From: Perca fluviatilis
Taxonomy: Eukaryota; Chordata; Actinopteri; Perciformes; Percidae
NCBI RefSeq assembly: GCF_010015445.1
Contig: NC_053127.1
Location: forward strand, 6,264,004 to 6,328,003
Reading direction: 5' to 3'
Length of the DNA stretch: 64,000 bases
Positions 11,846 through 22,978 of this stretch are shown here, in pieces. The notes beneath the pieces were generated by a model, which made no database searches, had not been told where the DNA came from, and saw only the letters and a program-made list of their open reading frames with translations. The position numbers and the translations under genes were made by a program. Within the stretch, counting starts at the first letter, position 1, and each line of letters begins with the position of its first letter.

Positions 11846-11985
11846 GTTGGTCAAGACCGCTGTTAAGGCTGTTCATCAGTTCCAGCAGGACAACTCCCAT
11901 CACTCCCATCTTATCCTCTTTACATTGGCTTCCTATCACGTTCAGGATTCATTTTAAGGTCCTTGTTCACCGGATGTCTCTAATT
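11846..11985 (+). mobile_element. LINE reverse-transcriptase fragment
   Basis: Translates to SSRTTPITPILSSLHWLPI followed by FRIHFKVLVHRM. This is the conserved 'ITP.L.SLHWLP...RI.FK.L' segment of L2/CR1/Rex-type fish LINEs. It is a short, dead fragment. Confidence 0.7.
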
Positions 11986-11989
11986 TTTG

Positions 11990-13160
11990 GCCCGATGTCC
12001 GTCACCTTCCGCTTTGTTTCCCAGTAAAACAATCTCATGGTGCAGTGGTGTAAATCCCCCCCACTCGGAGACCGACCTACATCTCCCTTCAAAGCTTCAC
12101 GGAGACACAATCAGCCCTACTGACCTCCTCCTACCCACAACATTTCAGTACGACCTCATTTGGCCGACGTCATCGCCCGCCACGTTCTCTAGAGATGTTT
12201 TCTCTCTGTGTATCTGTCCAAGGATGCAAGAAGCCAACGGAAGATGTGACCCCAATAACTTCACCCCAGTCCCCCAGCGAGCCCAGCCCCACCGCTGGGA
12301 TGCCGCTGCAGCCATTATTTCCCATTAGTGCTTGACAGCGGGCGGTTTGTAGCAGCAACACCCTGCGGAGAATCAGGTCAGCCACAGTGCCCCCCCCCGT
12401 CCCTTTGTTGGCATATGTGCTGTTCTACCTCACATGGACCGGTCGCGCGTCCACACTTTTGTTGGAGGTTATCTGAGAGTAAGGACAAACAAGCTTGAAA
12501 CTCTAAATAGGATGCTTTGACTGAATGCAGATACTACAGAGAAGTACAAATGTTGAGGTACTTTTACTTGAGTCTTTTCTTTTAATGCCAATTTCTACTA
12601 CTCCATTACATTTCAGAGAGAAACATTGTACTTTTGACTCCACTCCATTCATCTGACAGCTTAATTTTTAAAGTAACTAAAGATGTCAGATAGCTGTGTT
12701 GGGTGTCCATATACGCTTGGCTATGGCTATCAAGTGTTACTGTATATACTGTATCTGAGAGTTATTGTTTTGATGTTTTTGGTGAGAATAACAATTAGTT
12801 TCTTTCTTTTTAAACACCACCAGACTTGTGTGTATACACAATACATTCCCTCTTTACTTTCATATGTACATTTGTCTTAACTGCTTTTGTTTTGAATTCC
12901 TTTTAAGGTTAAATTGTATTTAAAGGAGTTGGAAGTGTGTGAATAAAGCTAGCAAAGTTTGGTTTTCTCCGATGACCCTGGAATATACTGTAAGTGATTT
13001 TAATTTTTTATTTTATCAGATGGTTGAAATGTATAAGAGGTTTGGCTACGGCTAACTGAATCTGTCTATATGGTTAGTGTGAAGTTGTTCTTTTGCTGAA
13101 CTACGATTTGGATACACAAATTCCCTCCAAAATGGCTTTAATAAAAGTAAAGCTATTAAT
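11990..13160. other. no gene recognised
   Basis: Two moderately long frames (11987-12328 plus, 12170-12385 minus) lack recognisable domains. Nothing supportable was seen. Confidence 0.3.
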
Positions 13161-13167
13161 CTGAAAC

Positions 13168-13340
13168 CTTCGGGGGTCAACCCTATGTTCCCACAGCCCA
13201 ATGGTCCCACATCCCTATGTTCCCACATTTCTAAGAATTTTTTTTCACTGAAAATGAGGCCCTATGTTCCCACAGCCCAATGTTCCCACATTTCTAGGAC
13301 ATTTTAAAAATTAGGTCTTGTGTTCCTACATTTCCCTTCA
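13168..13340 (+). repeat. CCCTATGTTCCCACA tandem-like repeat (one arm of a foldback)
   Basis: Three or more units of CCCTATGTTCCCACA with spacers such as TTTCTAAGAATTTTTTTTCA. The family recurs as a full two-armed foldback at 44116-44540. An opposite-strand remnant, AACATAGGGCCTAATTTTGG, lies at 13975-13994, so the right arm here is mostly gone or displaced by the insertion between them. Confidence 0.75.
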
Positions 13341-13344
13341 GGGA

Positions 13345-13968
13345 TAAGGGTGCGTTAGTGGTAAAGGCGCTGACATACCAAGCCGATAATCAGCCATTGG
13401 ACAGTCTGGCGAGGTGTGTTCCGTGCTGTCGTCCGTCCAAGGGGCCATCGTCCATCATTTTGGCCGACTTGACATGTATAATCGGCGGGGCGGGCTCTGC
13501 CGGCAGTCGGACTCAAATGACCCGTCTGATTGGTAGAGTGCTAAGCCGGAAACGGGGAGCGGAATGAGCGTGACTAGAGTCTCTCAAAATCTGACGAAAA
13601 TCTTTTAAACTGACCTTTTCTTGATCTGAAATGAAGACAGATTCAGCAACTGCTGAATGTTTTCAGAAACACGTTTCGGTGAACTATTTTAGTACAATAT
13701 GAGATCGTATTCCGAACAAGCCGCCATGACAATCTGTCTTTGAATTTCCAGAGAAACCAGACCCACGTGATGCGTTCGTCCAATCAGCTGCCGGTTTTCA
13801 TTTTTGGGCAACAATACAGATTAGCGCTGCCTGCTGTCATGGAGACGTATTACGTCTCGTCTCTACGGTGGGTTCTGAGGTACTTTTTTGACCAACTCGG
13901 GGAGACTGATCAGTCTGACTGCCTTTTCCGCCGAGGGTCGGCCTTCTGGTTAGTGTGTCTGCAGCTTT
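13345..13968. mobile_element. probable inserted DNA element inside the foldback
   Basis: Lies exactly between the two remnants of the CCCTATGTTCCCACA foldback. Its ends show loose inverted similarity (AAAGGCGCTGACATACCAAG against the reverse of the end near 13960, AAAGCTGCAGACACACTAACC). No transposase frame is visible and the family is unassigned. Confidence 0.4.
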
Positions 13969-14337
13969 AGGTGAACATAGGGCCTAATTTTGGAAAGAAA
14001 ATCTCGTACACACCCCTCTGGAACACTTGTATACACACTTCTGTAACACTCGTACACACACCTCCGTAACACTCGTACACACACAAAGAACAGCAGAGCT
14101 AAACACGATTGCTGCATCTGCACCAGGTCCTCTCGTCTAATGAACAGATATGACGAGCACTTCTCTCATCATGTCATTTCATTATCTATTGTCCTTGCCT
14201 CCCACCCCCCGTCTTGTTCCTCCAGGCTGATTGGAAATAAAATGCAATTAGCAACGGTTTTATGAGCAATTTAAATACATGAGGCTCAAATTCCCTGCAT
14301 GCACAGGCTTCTTTATTTATTAAGGTAGGCATAATCA

Positions 14338-14338
14338 G

Positions 14339-14370
<32 letters not shown>

Positions 14371-14372
14371 AC
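14338..14372. repeat. (AC)n microsatellite
   Basis: About 16 AC units with one interruption. Confidence 0.85.
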
Positions 14373-14379
14373 TTTGCCA

Positions 14380-14612
14380 CAGTTGAAATCTTTAAAAGCA
14401 GCTAAAGATGCATCTTTTTAGTCTGGCGTTCGTTTAGCCACATTCTCAACTGTGTTGCTATGTATCTTATGCTTTTGTGTTTTGTTACGATTTGCTATGG
14501 TTTATTATGGTTTTCATGATTATTGATTTGTTTTCATGTATTTATTCTTTTGGCATGTGTGAAGCACTGTGTGAGTCTGTCTGTGATAATTGCTATATAA
14601 ATAAACTTTACT
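14380..14612 (+). mobile_element. LINE 3' end
   Basis: Ends in TGCTATATAAATAAACTTTA CTTACTT after a 'KMHLFSLAFV'-like coding remnant at about 14405-14435. This is typical of the 3' UTR of fish L2-type LINEs. A CA microsatellite follows at 14628. Confidence 0.6.
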
Positions 14613-14627
14613 TACTTTAACACACGC

Positions 14628-15200
14628 GCACACACACACACACACACACACACATAGTGCGTGGCACTATCTTTGTGGGGACCCGTCATTGACATAATGC
14701 ATTCCATAGCCCCTTACCCTAACCTTAACCATCACAACTAAATGCCTAACCTTAATCCTTACCCTAACCATCACAACTAAATGCCTAACCTTAACCCTTA
14801 CCCTAACCCTAACCATCACAACTAAATGCCTAACCTTAACCCTTACCCTCACCCTAACCATCACAACTAAATGCCTAACCTTAACCCTTACCCTCACCCT
14901 AACCATCACAACTAAATGCCTAACCTTAACCCTTACCCTCACCCTAACCATCACAACTAAATGCCTAACCTTAACCCTAACCCTAACCATCACAACTAAA
15001 TGCCTAACCTTAACCCTTACCCTCACCCTAACCATAACCTAATTCTATCCCTAATCCTAAAACCAAGTCTTAACCCTCAAACAGCCCTTTAACCTTGTGG
15101 GGTCCAGCATTTTGGCCCCACAAAGCATATTGAACTCCCGTTTTTTGGACCCGACGAATATAGTTAAACAAGCCCACACACACACACACACACACACACC
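14628..15200. repeat. telomere-like minisatellite flanked by CA repeats
   Basis: Between CA repeats at 14628-14653 and 15174-15200 lies an array (about 14705-15070) of 40-55-bp units. Each combines CCCTTACCCTCACCCTAACC with ATCACAACTAAATGCCTAAC, in about seven copies. The C-rich words are degenerate telomeric repeats. Unit lengths are near multiples of three, which keeps a 122-codon minus-strand frame open by composition alone. Confidence 0.85.
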
Positions 15201-15204
15201 AGTC

Positions 15205-16110
15205 TGTGGAAGGCTTTGTCAGACATGTCCTCCAAACCATACGATGATTTGGGTCATTTGTTCCGACCCTCTAATACGACCCACAGGAGAGTACTCCTAT
15301 CTAAACCAGAGAACGCCGGTTCTGGTTTGTACTTTTAGTTTGTGATTTTAGACACGTCCTTAACGTTGTGAAATGGCCGCAGTTTGGTTACTTAGTTAAG
15401 TTTAGAAAATATAGTGGTTTGGGCTAAAATCAGACATTGCTTAACTTTTGGTTAGGCACGTGATGCTGAATGTGACGTTCGTAAAATAAAATCATTGTTT
15501 TTTTCACATTTCGGTTATGTTTAGGCAACAAAACTACTTAGTTAACTTTAGAAAAAGATGGTGGTTTGCGTTGAAACCAGACGTTAATTCGCTTCCTGAA
15601 GGTTACGCACATGGCGCTGGACGTGACTTCTGTAAGGGTAAAATAAACTCACTGTTTATTTTTCAAAAAGGACTCTAACCCTGCTCTCCCAGGTGAAAGT
15701 CCTGTGTTTTTTGACCCAACCCCAACCCCAAACTTAACCCTGCCAGTGCCTTGGGGACCAACTCACTGTTTTAATGTTTAAACTTCAACTATTTTCATTT
15801 TTATCAGCCTTTACTATCCCTTAACCTACTTTTAATATCTGGCTTTCTTTTAAACAGCTTTTATATAACCAAACTTGTTTTTTTAAGGAGGTTTTTAAGT
15901 ATTTTACACCAGAGGTCCCCTTGTACCCGTGCCCCTCTTTTAACCCAAACTCAACCCCAATCTGCCTCCTAATCTCCCACGCAGAATTTTGGCACTCTTA
16001 AGTTCGTCACCTTGCTTCCGGTTTTGCTCCAGTCATAATTACTACTGCCATTTGAGGACACGTCACTATAAACATTAATATTTGTAATTACTGCTTGTAC
16101 AAACAACCTC
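15205..16110. other. no gene recognised
   Basis: Unique-looking sequence; two related blocks near 15370 and 15530 (both with TTTGGTTA/GGTTATGTTTAGGC-type words) suggest an old duplication. No coding feature. Confidence 0.3.
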
Positions 16111-16117
16111 AGGGAAC

Positions 16118-16215
16118 ATAGGCAAGGCAAGGCAGCTTTACTTGTAGAGCACATTTCAGCAACGGGGCAATTCAAAGTGCTTTACATAAAACATTAAAGA
16201 GCAGTTAAAAACGAT
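16118..16215 (-). mobile_element. LINE 3' terminal fragment
   Basis: GGCAAGGCAAGGCAGCTTTA, CATTTCAGCAACGGGGCAAT and CAAAGTGCTTTACATAAAAC match the terminus of the LINE at 48339. Only the last 100 bp or so were copied. Confidence 0.75.
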
Positions 16216-16775
16216 AAAAAAAACAAACAGGCAGGACCATATTTCTTTACCATCTCATCCACCACGGGCCCCGCAGTAACATGTGACTTTGTACCCTTGT
16301 TACCCATAACAACAGTGGAAGTACTTCTCTTTAACTACAATATAGCCGTCGCTATCAGGCTTAGTTTAATCAGGCAAACTTTGCAAAATCCTAAACAGTT
16401 CCAACTGTTTTCCTTTAGATTTTATCATAAAATCTGTCATACCCGGGTTGGAGAAATTCTCAGAAATATGCCCGTTATCTGTTCAAAAATATCACTAGAT
16501 AAAAGACGAGAATAAAGATAAGACGAGAATAAAACATACACACAAGTTAGTATAAATGTGTCCTTTAAACTAATCAATCTCTCATATGTGTATACTTTGC
16601 CTATATATCTATATTCCCCCACACACACACACACACACACGCAACATTTGTCCTTTTTAGCCTGATCAATTTGTTTAGTTTACCTCGATGACACAGTGGG
16701 TCCGCAAGAAATATCCTATCCTTAAAGTCTTCCTTCCCCCTCTCCTTAAACGTCTGCTTTGGCTCGGCATGATGA

Positions 16776-17000
16776 ATGATCGCCCGGACCAATCGATTCT
16801 ATTTAGATGAGCGTGCCTCCAGAGAGGACATGGAAAAAGAAGAAGGATGGATTTTGTTGAGTTATTCAACACAGAGGCCCAAGGTTGTTGTTATTTGGGC
16901 CGCTCTCCAACCTGCTATTTCTCAGGTAGTACGCACGGTAACTCTGTATTCTCCGAGATCAATGTCTGGGGAAAGGACAGCAGCAGTGTCGGCCACAAGG
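16776..17000 (+). other. open frame ending at a splice-donor-like site, function unknown
   Basis: An open frame from 16847 (and one from 16776 in another frame) runs up to CACAAGGTGAGC at about 16998, a good donor consensus. The peptide contains CCYLGRSPTCYFSGS and SEINVWGKDSSSVGHK, which I do not recognise. It could be an orphan exon or chance; no partner exon was found. Confidence 0.15.
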
Positions 17001-18035
17001 TGAGCTTAACAAGGCCTCGGTGCGTCACTCACTCACAAGGTGGAACATGCAAGAACGTGTGTGTTGGATGGGTGTTACTGCAAGTAAATGACAGCGTAGG
17101 CAGGGCCGGATCTAGACATAGGCATTCTAGGCGTGTGTCTAGGGCCCATTTGCCACTAGGGGGCCCAGTAAGAGGAAAAAGTCAAAATGTTGTTTTTTTT
17201 TACAGTTTCCAAAATCATTTTAAAATGTAAATTTCCAATCCAACAATTTACTCAAACTTAAGTGTATCTATATTATTATCTTGTTTTAATAAAAAGTACA
17301 GTAAAGTTAAACTAAACTCCAATTGCGGGAAAATGTGTTTCCGGTTCCGTGTGTTAGCCAGCCATAACGGTTACACAAGCCCCTTTTTCTGGGATGCTTT
17401 TGGCTGCAGCAAAGCGGATGAAATGAAAAATTAAAAGAAGAAAGAAAACAGCAAAGAGTGGCAATACACAAGTTTCTCTAAAGCCCTTTACACATTGTTC
17501 TAGAAAAATATTTGAGCATCGCCATAAGGAAAGCTGAGTTTGTTCTTAACATTTTGATCTAAAATACATGGGGATCAGTTAATATGCTATGCAAATACCT
17601 TTTAAAAGGTGAAAAAATGCCCTTAGAGGGTTAATTAAAGCAAGTCCCAGAAATGTGGGTAAAGCGACAGTTCCGCTCCCAGCTGGGATTTTTTAACAAT
17701 GAAGGGTTTAATCGACAGCAATCAATGTGCAAAAATGTAGGCTGTGAATGCACCAATGTCAGAGCCGATATACAGATGTGGTGTCTGAACCAACAGCTCC
17801 ACCCAGTGGCTTATCAGCAGCATTACCTGACAGGGCGGAAATAACCACCAGACAAACGTTTGCAGGTTTTTGATTGTATTTATTGAAGTATTGTCAATGA
17901 TAGGATGTCAACCGTTGCTTTTGGCCCCCGAGACAGAGTAAAGAAGCTGCATATCCGTGTTCCTCACCATGTTTTGGCTTCTGACTTGTTCTTAAAAACT
18001 CCTCTCAGCCACAGATACAAGTACCATGTGATTTT
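17001..18035. other. no gene recognised
   Basis: A repeat-like word, GCAGGGCCGGATCTAGACAT, occurs at about 17101, but its boundaries are unclear. The rest is unassigned. Confidence 0.3.
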
Positions 18036-18039
18036 GAGA

Positions 18040-19290
18040 ATGACTCCTGGGTCTTGGATCACATCACTCCAGTTCTGAGGTCCTTACACTGAAGAATTGG
18101 TTTTAAAATATGTCTGTTGGTTTATAAAGCACTGAATGGTTTATTTCTGATCTGCTGCTACATTATGACCATGGTTTTGAATTGACACCCTCCAACCCCT
18201 CAAATGCGGGTGAAAATTTACTTAGGCAGGTAACATTGTAAAGTTAGATGAAAGAAGCAAATAACTCTTTGTTAAATTTGAGCGGTTTAGAGTCAGAACT
18301 AAAACATGGAGAAGCAGCATTCACTTTTGATGCTTGACATATCTGGAACAAACCCCCAGAAAAACCTCCAGATCTGCTGCAACTCTCAGTTCTTTTAAAG
18401 GTCCTATGACATGCTGCTTTTTGGATTCTCTTGTATAGACCTTAGTGGTCCCCTAATACTGTATCTGAAGTCTCTTTTATATAGACCTTAGTGGTCCCCT
18501 AATACTGTATCTGAAGTCTCTTTTATATAGACCTTAGTGGTCCCCTAATACTGTATCTGAAGTCTCTTTTATATAGACCTTAGTGGTCCCCTAATACTGT
18601 ATCTGAAGTCTCTTTTATATAGACCTTAGTGGTCCCCTAATACTGTATCTGAAGTCTCTTTCCCGAAATTCAGCCTTGGTGCAGAATTACAGCCACTAGA
18701 GCCAGTCCCACAATGAGCTTTCCTTAGGATGTGTCATTTCTGTCTGTAGATTTAAACGCTATTGAGGAGGAGAGAGGGGGGGGCAAGGTGGAGGGTGGGG
18801 GTGTGGCCTTGACCAACTGCCATGCTTCGCTTGTTTGCAAGCCATGATGTTTTCTGAGCGGGCAAAGCAGAGAAAGGGGAGGTAACCTTGCTCCTTATGA
18901 CCTCATAAAGAGAAGATTCCAGATCGGCCCATCTGAGCTTTCATTTTCTCAAAGGCAGAGCAGGATACCCAGGACTCGGTTTACACCTATCACCATTTCT
19001 AGCCCCTGGGGGACCATAGGCAGGCTGGGGGAACACATATTAATGTTAAAAAACCTCATAAAGTGAAATCTTCATGCCATGGGACCTTTAAAATCAAGGC
19101 CAAAGACTTTACTTTTTGATGCTGCCTTTCTTTAAAGAATTGTTCATTTCATACCAGTATTACTCTATTTCAACTGTTTTTATTTGCTCTTTGACAGAGG
19201 TTTTTAACAGTTTTGTAACTGCTCTTTAATGTTTTACGTAAAGCACTTGTGTTATATGATGTGCTATATAAATAAAGTTGTCTTGTCCTT
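18040..19290 (+). mobile_element. LINE 3' portion, split by a nested element
   Basis: The left part (18040-18394) keeps the LINE words 'DHITPVL.SL' and 'FKICLLVYKALNGL'. The right part (19092-19290) continues 'KIKAKDFTF' and ends with TGTGCTATATAAATAAAGTT G, a LINE 3' terminus. The two halves were separated by the TTAA-flanked element at 18399-19087. Stops show it is dead. Confidence 0.75.
18399..19087 (+). mobile_element. TTAA-flanked non-autonomous element with internal 46-bp minisatellite
   Basis: Terminal inverted repeats AGGTCCTATGACATG and CATGCCATGGGACCT, flanked on both sides by TTAA (18395-18398 and 19088-19091). A TTAA duplication is characteristic of the piggyBac superfamily. Inside, about five copies of a 46-bp unit (18430-18662) contain TATAGACCTTAGTGGTCCCC. 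No transposase is encoded. Confidence 0.8.
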
Positions 19291-20469
19291 TCATTTAAAA
19301 GCTTGAAATGAGCTCTGAAAAAAGGTTCAACGCAGATCAACAATCATTTTAAACATCTTTATTTCATTTTTATTGGAATATAACAAACACATCAAGTTTT
19401 TTTTAATCCTTGAGATCCCATTTAGACACACTTCTAGTATTACACACCCAGGATATGGACAATGTGTGTGTTCATATCTACACAAAACAGATTACAATCT
19501 CGCCCGAAATGAGTCGCTCCTTACCTACCACACTACCACACTCGCCAAACGTCACTAGAAATAAACACAGAGAAAACGCTGCATCACCTTCATCATAAAA
19601 AATCAAAGTCCCTGACTTTTTCAGACGTGGAACATCGAAATATGATAAATTACACCTGCATATTTTAAGCACAATTCCATCACATTGGACATTAGAGCTC
19701 CAATGCAAAAATAAATCACGTTTATACATTTCACTTCCTCTGCTGCCTCTGAGAGGAAGCTGGAAGCTTGGCATTTACTGTCCAACATACTTTTAAAAAT
19801 TCTCTCAAACTGCCTGCATTATTTTGTTTTGAAAGGAGTACTTCTTTCAGTCACCCAGAAGGAAAACCTAACCTGTAATTAACTGCTGTTCCTGACTAAC
19901 AAAGACCCGAATAAAGAGACATGGAGACGGCAATCACGTCTGTGTCTTGCGACTTGTTTTTTGAGGCACTATTACAAAGTCTTCCATTTCTTCCTGAGTG
20001 TCAGATAGATTGACAGGAAAACAAAATCGGAACAATGGAATAAGGGGATTTCATTACAACATTTTGTTCTGTGGGAGCTGACTGACTGTCAAAGAGAAAG
20101 CCGGCAAACGGCGTCTTCTGAAGTATACAGGATCTGTTGCATCACTAACTAGCTGTGGGCCCACAGAAATCCCGCGCGCACAAACATGAAAAATTAAATA
20201 TATTGCAGACAGGAGAACATAGAATTCTTCTTGCTTTGTGGATGCATATTTTTTTTTTTTTTTTTTGGCATTTTGCATTTCATTTTGGCAAGCTAGTTAA
20301 CCATCAAGAAAAAAAAAAACAAGTGGAAAACGGCCATACTCTTCCTCTTCTGAAGGAGGAAAATTAGCTCTTATAACCCACCACACATACATGGAAAATA
20401 AATATATATTTAAGACGAGAGAAAATAGAATTCAGAGCTCTGTTGATGCATTTTGTGGCAATTTTATAA
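19291..20469. other. unassigned; possible distal part of the mfap3 3' UTR
   Basis: No coding feature. On the minus strand an AATAAA signal (TTTATT on the plus strand, about 19361-19366) lies in an AT-rich context. It is the first good one I noticed downstream of mfap3. Whether transcription reaches that far is unknown. Confidence 0.3.
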
Positions 20470-20477
20470 GAATTGAG

Positions 20478-20695
20478 GGTTACACTTTACTTGAAGGTAT
20501 CTACATAAGAGTGGCATGACACTGTCATGAACGAGTCATAAACATTATAAACAAGTCATAAACGTTTATGACATAACGCTTCTTTTAGTAAGTGTTTGGT
20601 TTTTGTCATGAAAAGTTAGGGTTAGGGTTAGAGTTCATGTGTTCATGACAGTGTCATGTCACTCTTATGTAGATATCTTCAAGTAAAGTGTTACC
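20478..20695. mobile_element. palindromic hAT-type MITE with perfect 8-bp target duplication
   Basis: A 218-bp foldback starting GGTTACACTTTACTTGAAGG and ending in CTTCAAGTAAAGTGTTACC. It is flanked by identical 8-mers GAATTGAG (20470-20477 and 20696-20703). Most of the element can fold on itself; the loop carries TTAGGGTTAGGGTTAG. A sister copy is at 45482-45702. Confidence 0.92.
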
Positions 20696-20703
20696 GAATT
20701 GAG

Positions 20704-21127
20704 AAATTGTTCCTGAACTGCTTTTCGATTCCTGAAGTGAGACTACTGTAAACTCGGCAAAAGACTAGTAAAATGTAACATGACTCAGCATGTATTTTTG
20801 CAGTATTCTGATCACCGCAGATGTAGTCACAATGTGCTAGATCAGCTAAAGCTAGCCAACCATCACCAGAAAGAAACAAGTGGAAAAATAACAGCCATAA
20901 TCTAGAGTCGCAAAGATGAATCGATACATTGAAATTAAAAAACCTGTCAAAATGATCGGATTGCAGCTTTTTGCCTTCTTCTCCTCTGTGACAGTAAACT
21001 GAATATCTCCGAGTTGTGGAGAAAGGACAATTTAGGACGTCATCTTGGGCTTTTTGGGAAACACTGATCCACAATTTCTTTTCTTTTTTTACTATTTTCT
21101 GACATTTTAGAGACCAATACAAACAAT
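20704..21127. other. no gene recognised
   Basis: The minus-strand frame 20691-21137 (148 codons) has no recognisable domain and runs into repeat edges. It is not supported as a gene. Confidence 0.3.
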
Positions 21128-21574
21128 AGGGCTGCAACTATTCGCAATCATATCAAAATCACAATATGGCCTAGTGCAATTTCCAAATCGCAGTATTAGT
21201 TTAAGACAAAATATGTGTCAAACCATTCTAAATTAAAGTATTGTTGTGTTGCGGAGACATCCCGGCCTACAAATCCTATCCATCAGATGGAAGAAGAAAA
21301 AAAAAAAAAATCTTTCTTTGGTGCAGATGCTCGCAACAATCACACTATAATCATTTTAAATTTTGATTTTTTTTTCAATGAAAATAAGGCCGATTCAAAA
21401 ATGATCATTCCCTCCAATATCGTGAATTCTATCGCAATCGCAACATCAGTAAAAATAGTCGCAATTAGATATTTTCCTCATATCGTGCAGCCCTACCAAA
21501 CAACTAATCCACTGATTGAGGAAATGATCAACAAATGAATCGACAATGAAAATAAACGTTATAGTTGCAGCCCT
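21128..21574. mobile_element. nested hAT-like elements
   Basis: Outer ends AGGGCTGCAACTATTCGC and TATAGTTGCAGCCCT form an inverted repeat. Inside, a second terminus CATATCGTGCAGCCCT (21479-21494) belongs to the related AGGGCTGCACRATATG type. These are common teleost hAT termini; no transposase is present. Confidence 0.7.
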
Positions 21575-22321
21575 GCTACAATCAAACTTGTACATGGCAA
21601 GATAGCTGGCTTTTGTTTTCAACAAGTTTTGGTAACAGTAAATGACACGATTTGGAGACAGGATTCGATAAGAACCAGAACCCATAAGCAGAACCAGATA
21701 AGCTCACCTCTAAACAATAACCAACCCCACCTTTTTCTTAAATCTCTTTTTAGCACTTGCAGTTAGACGCCTTACACTTCCGAAGATGCGTTTCTTTCGG
21801 ATGGGCTTCAGGCTGTGATGGTCTATACCAGGCGTCGGCAACCTTTTTAATATCAAAGGCCATTTTAAAATGTTCCTGTTAATCAGTGTGCCATATCAGG
21901 ATTAAGCCTGCCATCATATACTGAGCCCGAGCTCAGGCAGGGTTATTTCTTTTCCCCCTTCGTGCTGCATTCTGTGAAGAAGGCAACGAGTATCAGCCAA
22001 TCAGAGGCAGAGTAGGGCGAGTCTTCATAAAATGAGCATGGGGAAGCCAATCAAACTACTGTAAATAACTAGCTGTGCTACTGTTGTGACAGAGGTAATT
22101 TGGCATTCGAATTGGAAGAAAAAAGTATCGTTTAGGACCCGGTATCGAAGTCACGGTATTGGTATCGGTAATGGTATTGAATATTTTTGAACGATACCCA
22201 GCCCTACTGCTAATGGCTTTGAAAGATGTCATTTGGCATGCGAATTGCAACATTTCCAAAAAACTCTTGCACACATAGTGCTAGTGTGCCATTGGTTGCG
22301 CTACTGGGTACCAATGGTGGC

Positions 22322-22691
22322 TAGGGCTGGGTACCGAATTCAATACTTTTTTTAGGCACCGACTGAATTGCCTCCTTAGTATCGAGTAACGAAAAAATGC
22401 CAAATTCAATACCCAATTTCAAAACCTAAGGAGTAAATCTCATCAGCGCCAGTGAGCCAATAAGCACGCAGCATGCTTCTACCAAGATCTAATAATGCTG
22501 CTGATTGGCTGTCTAACGTCGCAGAGACACGCAGGAAATACTCTACGTTCCACAGAGACGGGGCTCATGTAGTGGGAGCTGGGCGCCCAGATAGCTCAGT
22601 TGGTAGAATGGGCGCCCATATATAGAGGTTTACTCCTCGACGCAGCGGGCCCGGTTTCCACTCCGACCTGCGGCCATTTGCTGCATGTCAT

Positions 22692-22770
<79 letters not shown>

Positions 22771-22978
22771 CTCTCTCTCTCCTTTCATTTCTTCAGCTGT
22801 CCTGTCAATAAAGGCCTAAAATTCCCCCCAAAAAAAAAAAAATTTAGTAGGAGCTGAAAAATAAATTCAAAGATTTGTGCTGAAATGTTGTTTTTTTTTT
22901 TGTTTCATAAAATTTGTATTGAAAAAAAGTATCGTTTAGGAACCGTTATCGAAGTCACGGTATTGGTACCCATCCCAA
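22322..22978. mobile_element. AGGGCTGGGTACC element nested in the hAT, carrying a SINE
   Basis: Left end AGGGCTGGGTACCGAATTCA and right end ATTGGTACCCATCCC are inverted repeats. A partial second copy of its 3' part lies at about 22110-22206, which together with the duplicated hAT segments indicates a tandem duplication of roughly 770 bp. A further fragment is at 11677-11845. Confidence 0.75.
22580..22842 (+). mobile_element. tRNA-derived SINE
   Basis: Box A TAGCTCAGTTGG (22592-22603) and a degenerate box B GGTTTCCACTCC (22653-22664) at tRNA spacing. They are followed by CGACCTGCGGCCATTTGC, a long CT tract (22698-22783), CTTCAGCTGTCCTGTCAATA and an A-tail. It is a retroposed tRNA-like head with a unique body, not a functional tRNA gene. 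A truncated inverse copy is at 10243-10412. Confidence 0.88.

Noticed and set aside
14667..15035. 122-codon minus-strand frame of MVRVRVRVKVRHLVV repeats
   Set aside because: Produced by the telomere-like minisatellite; no start context, domain or conservation signal.
22585..22670. Possible genuine tRNA gene (box A and box B present)
   Set aside because: Box B is degenerate, no cloverleaf with proper stems was evident, and a SINE body with an A-tail follows. A second truncated copy exists at 10243.
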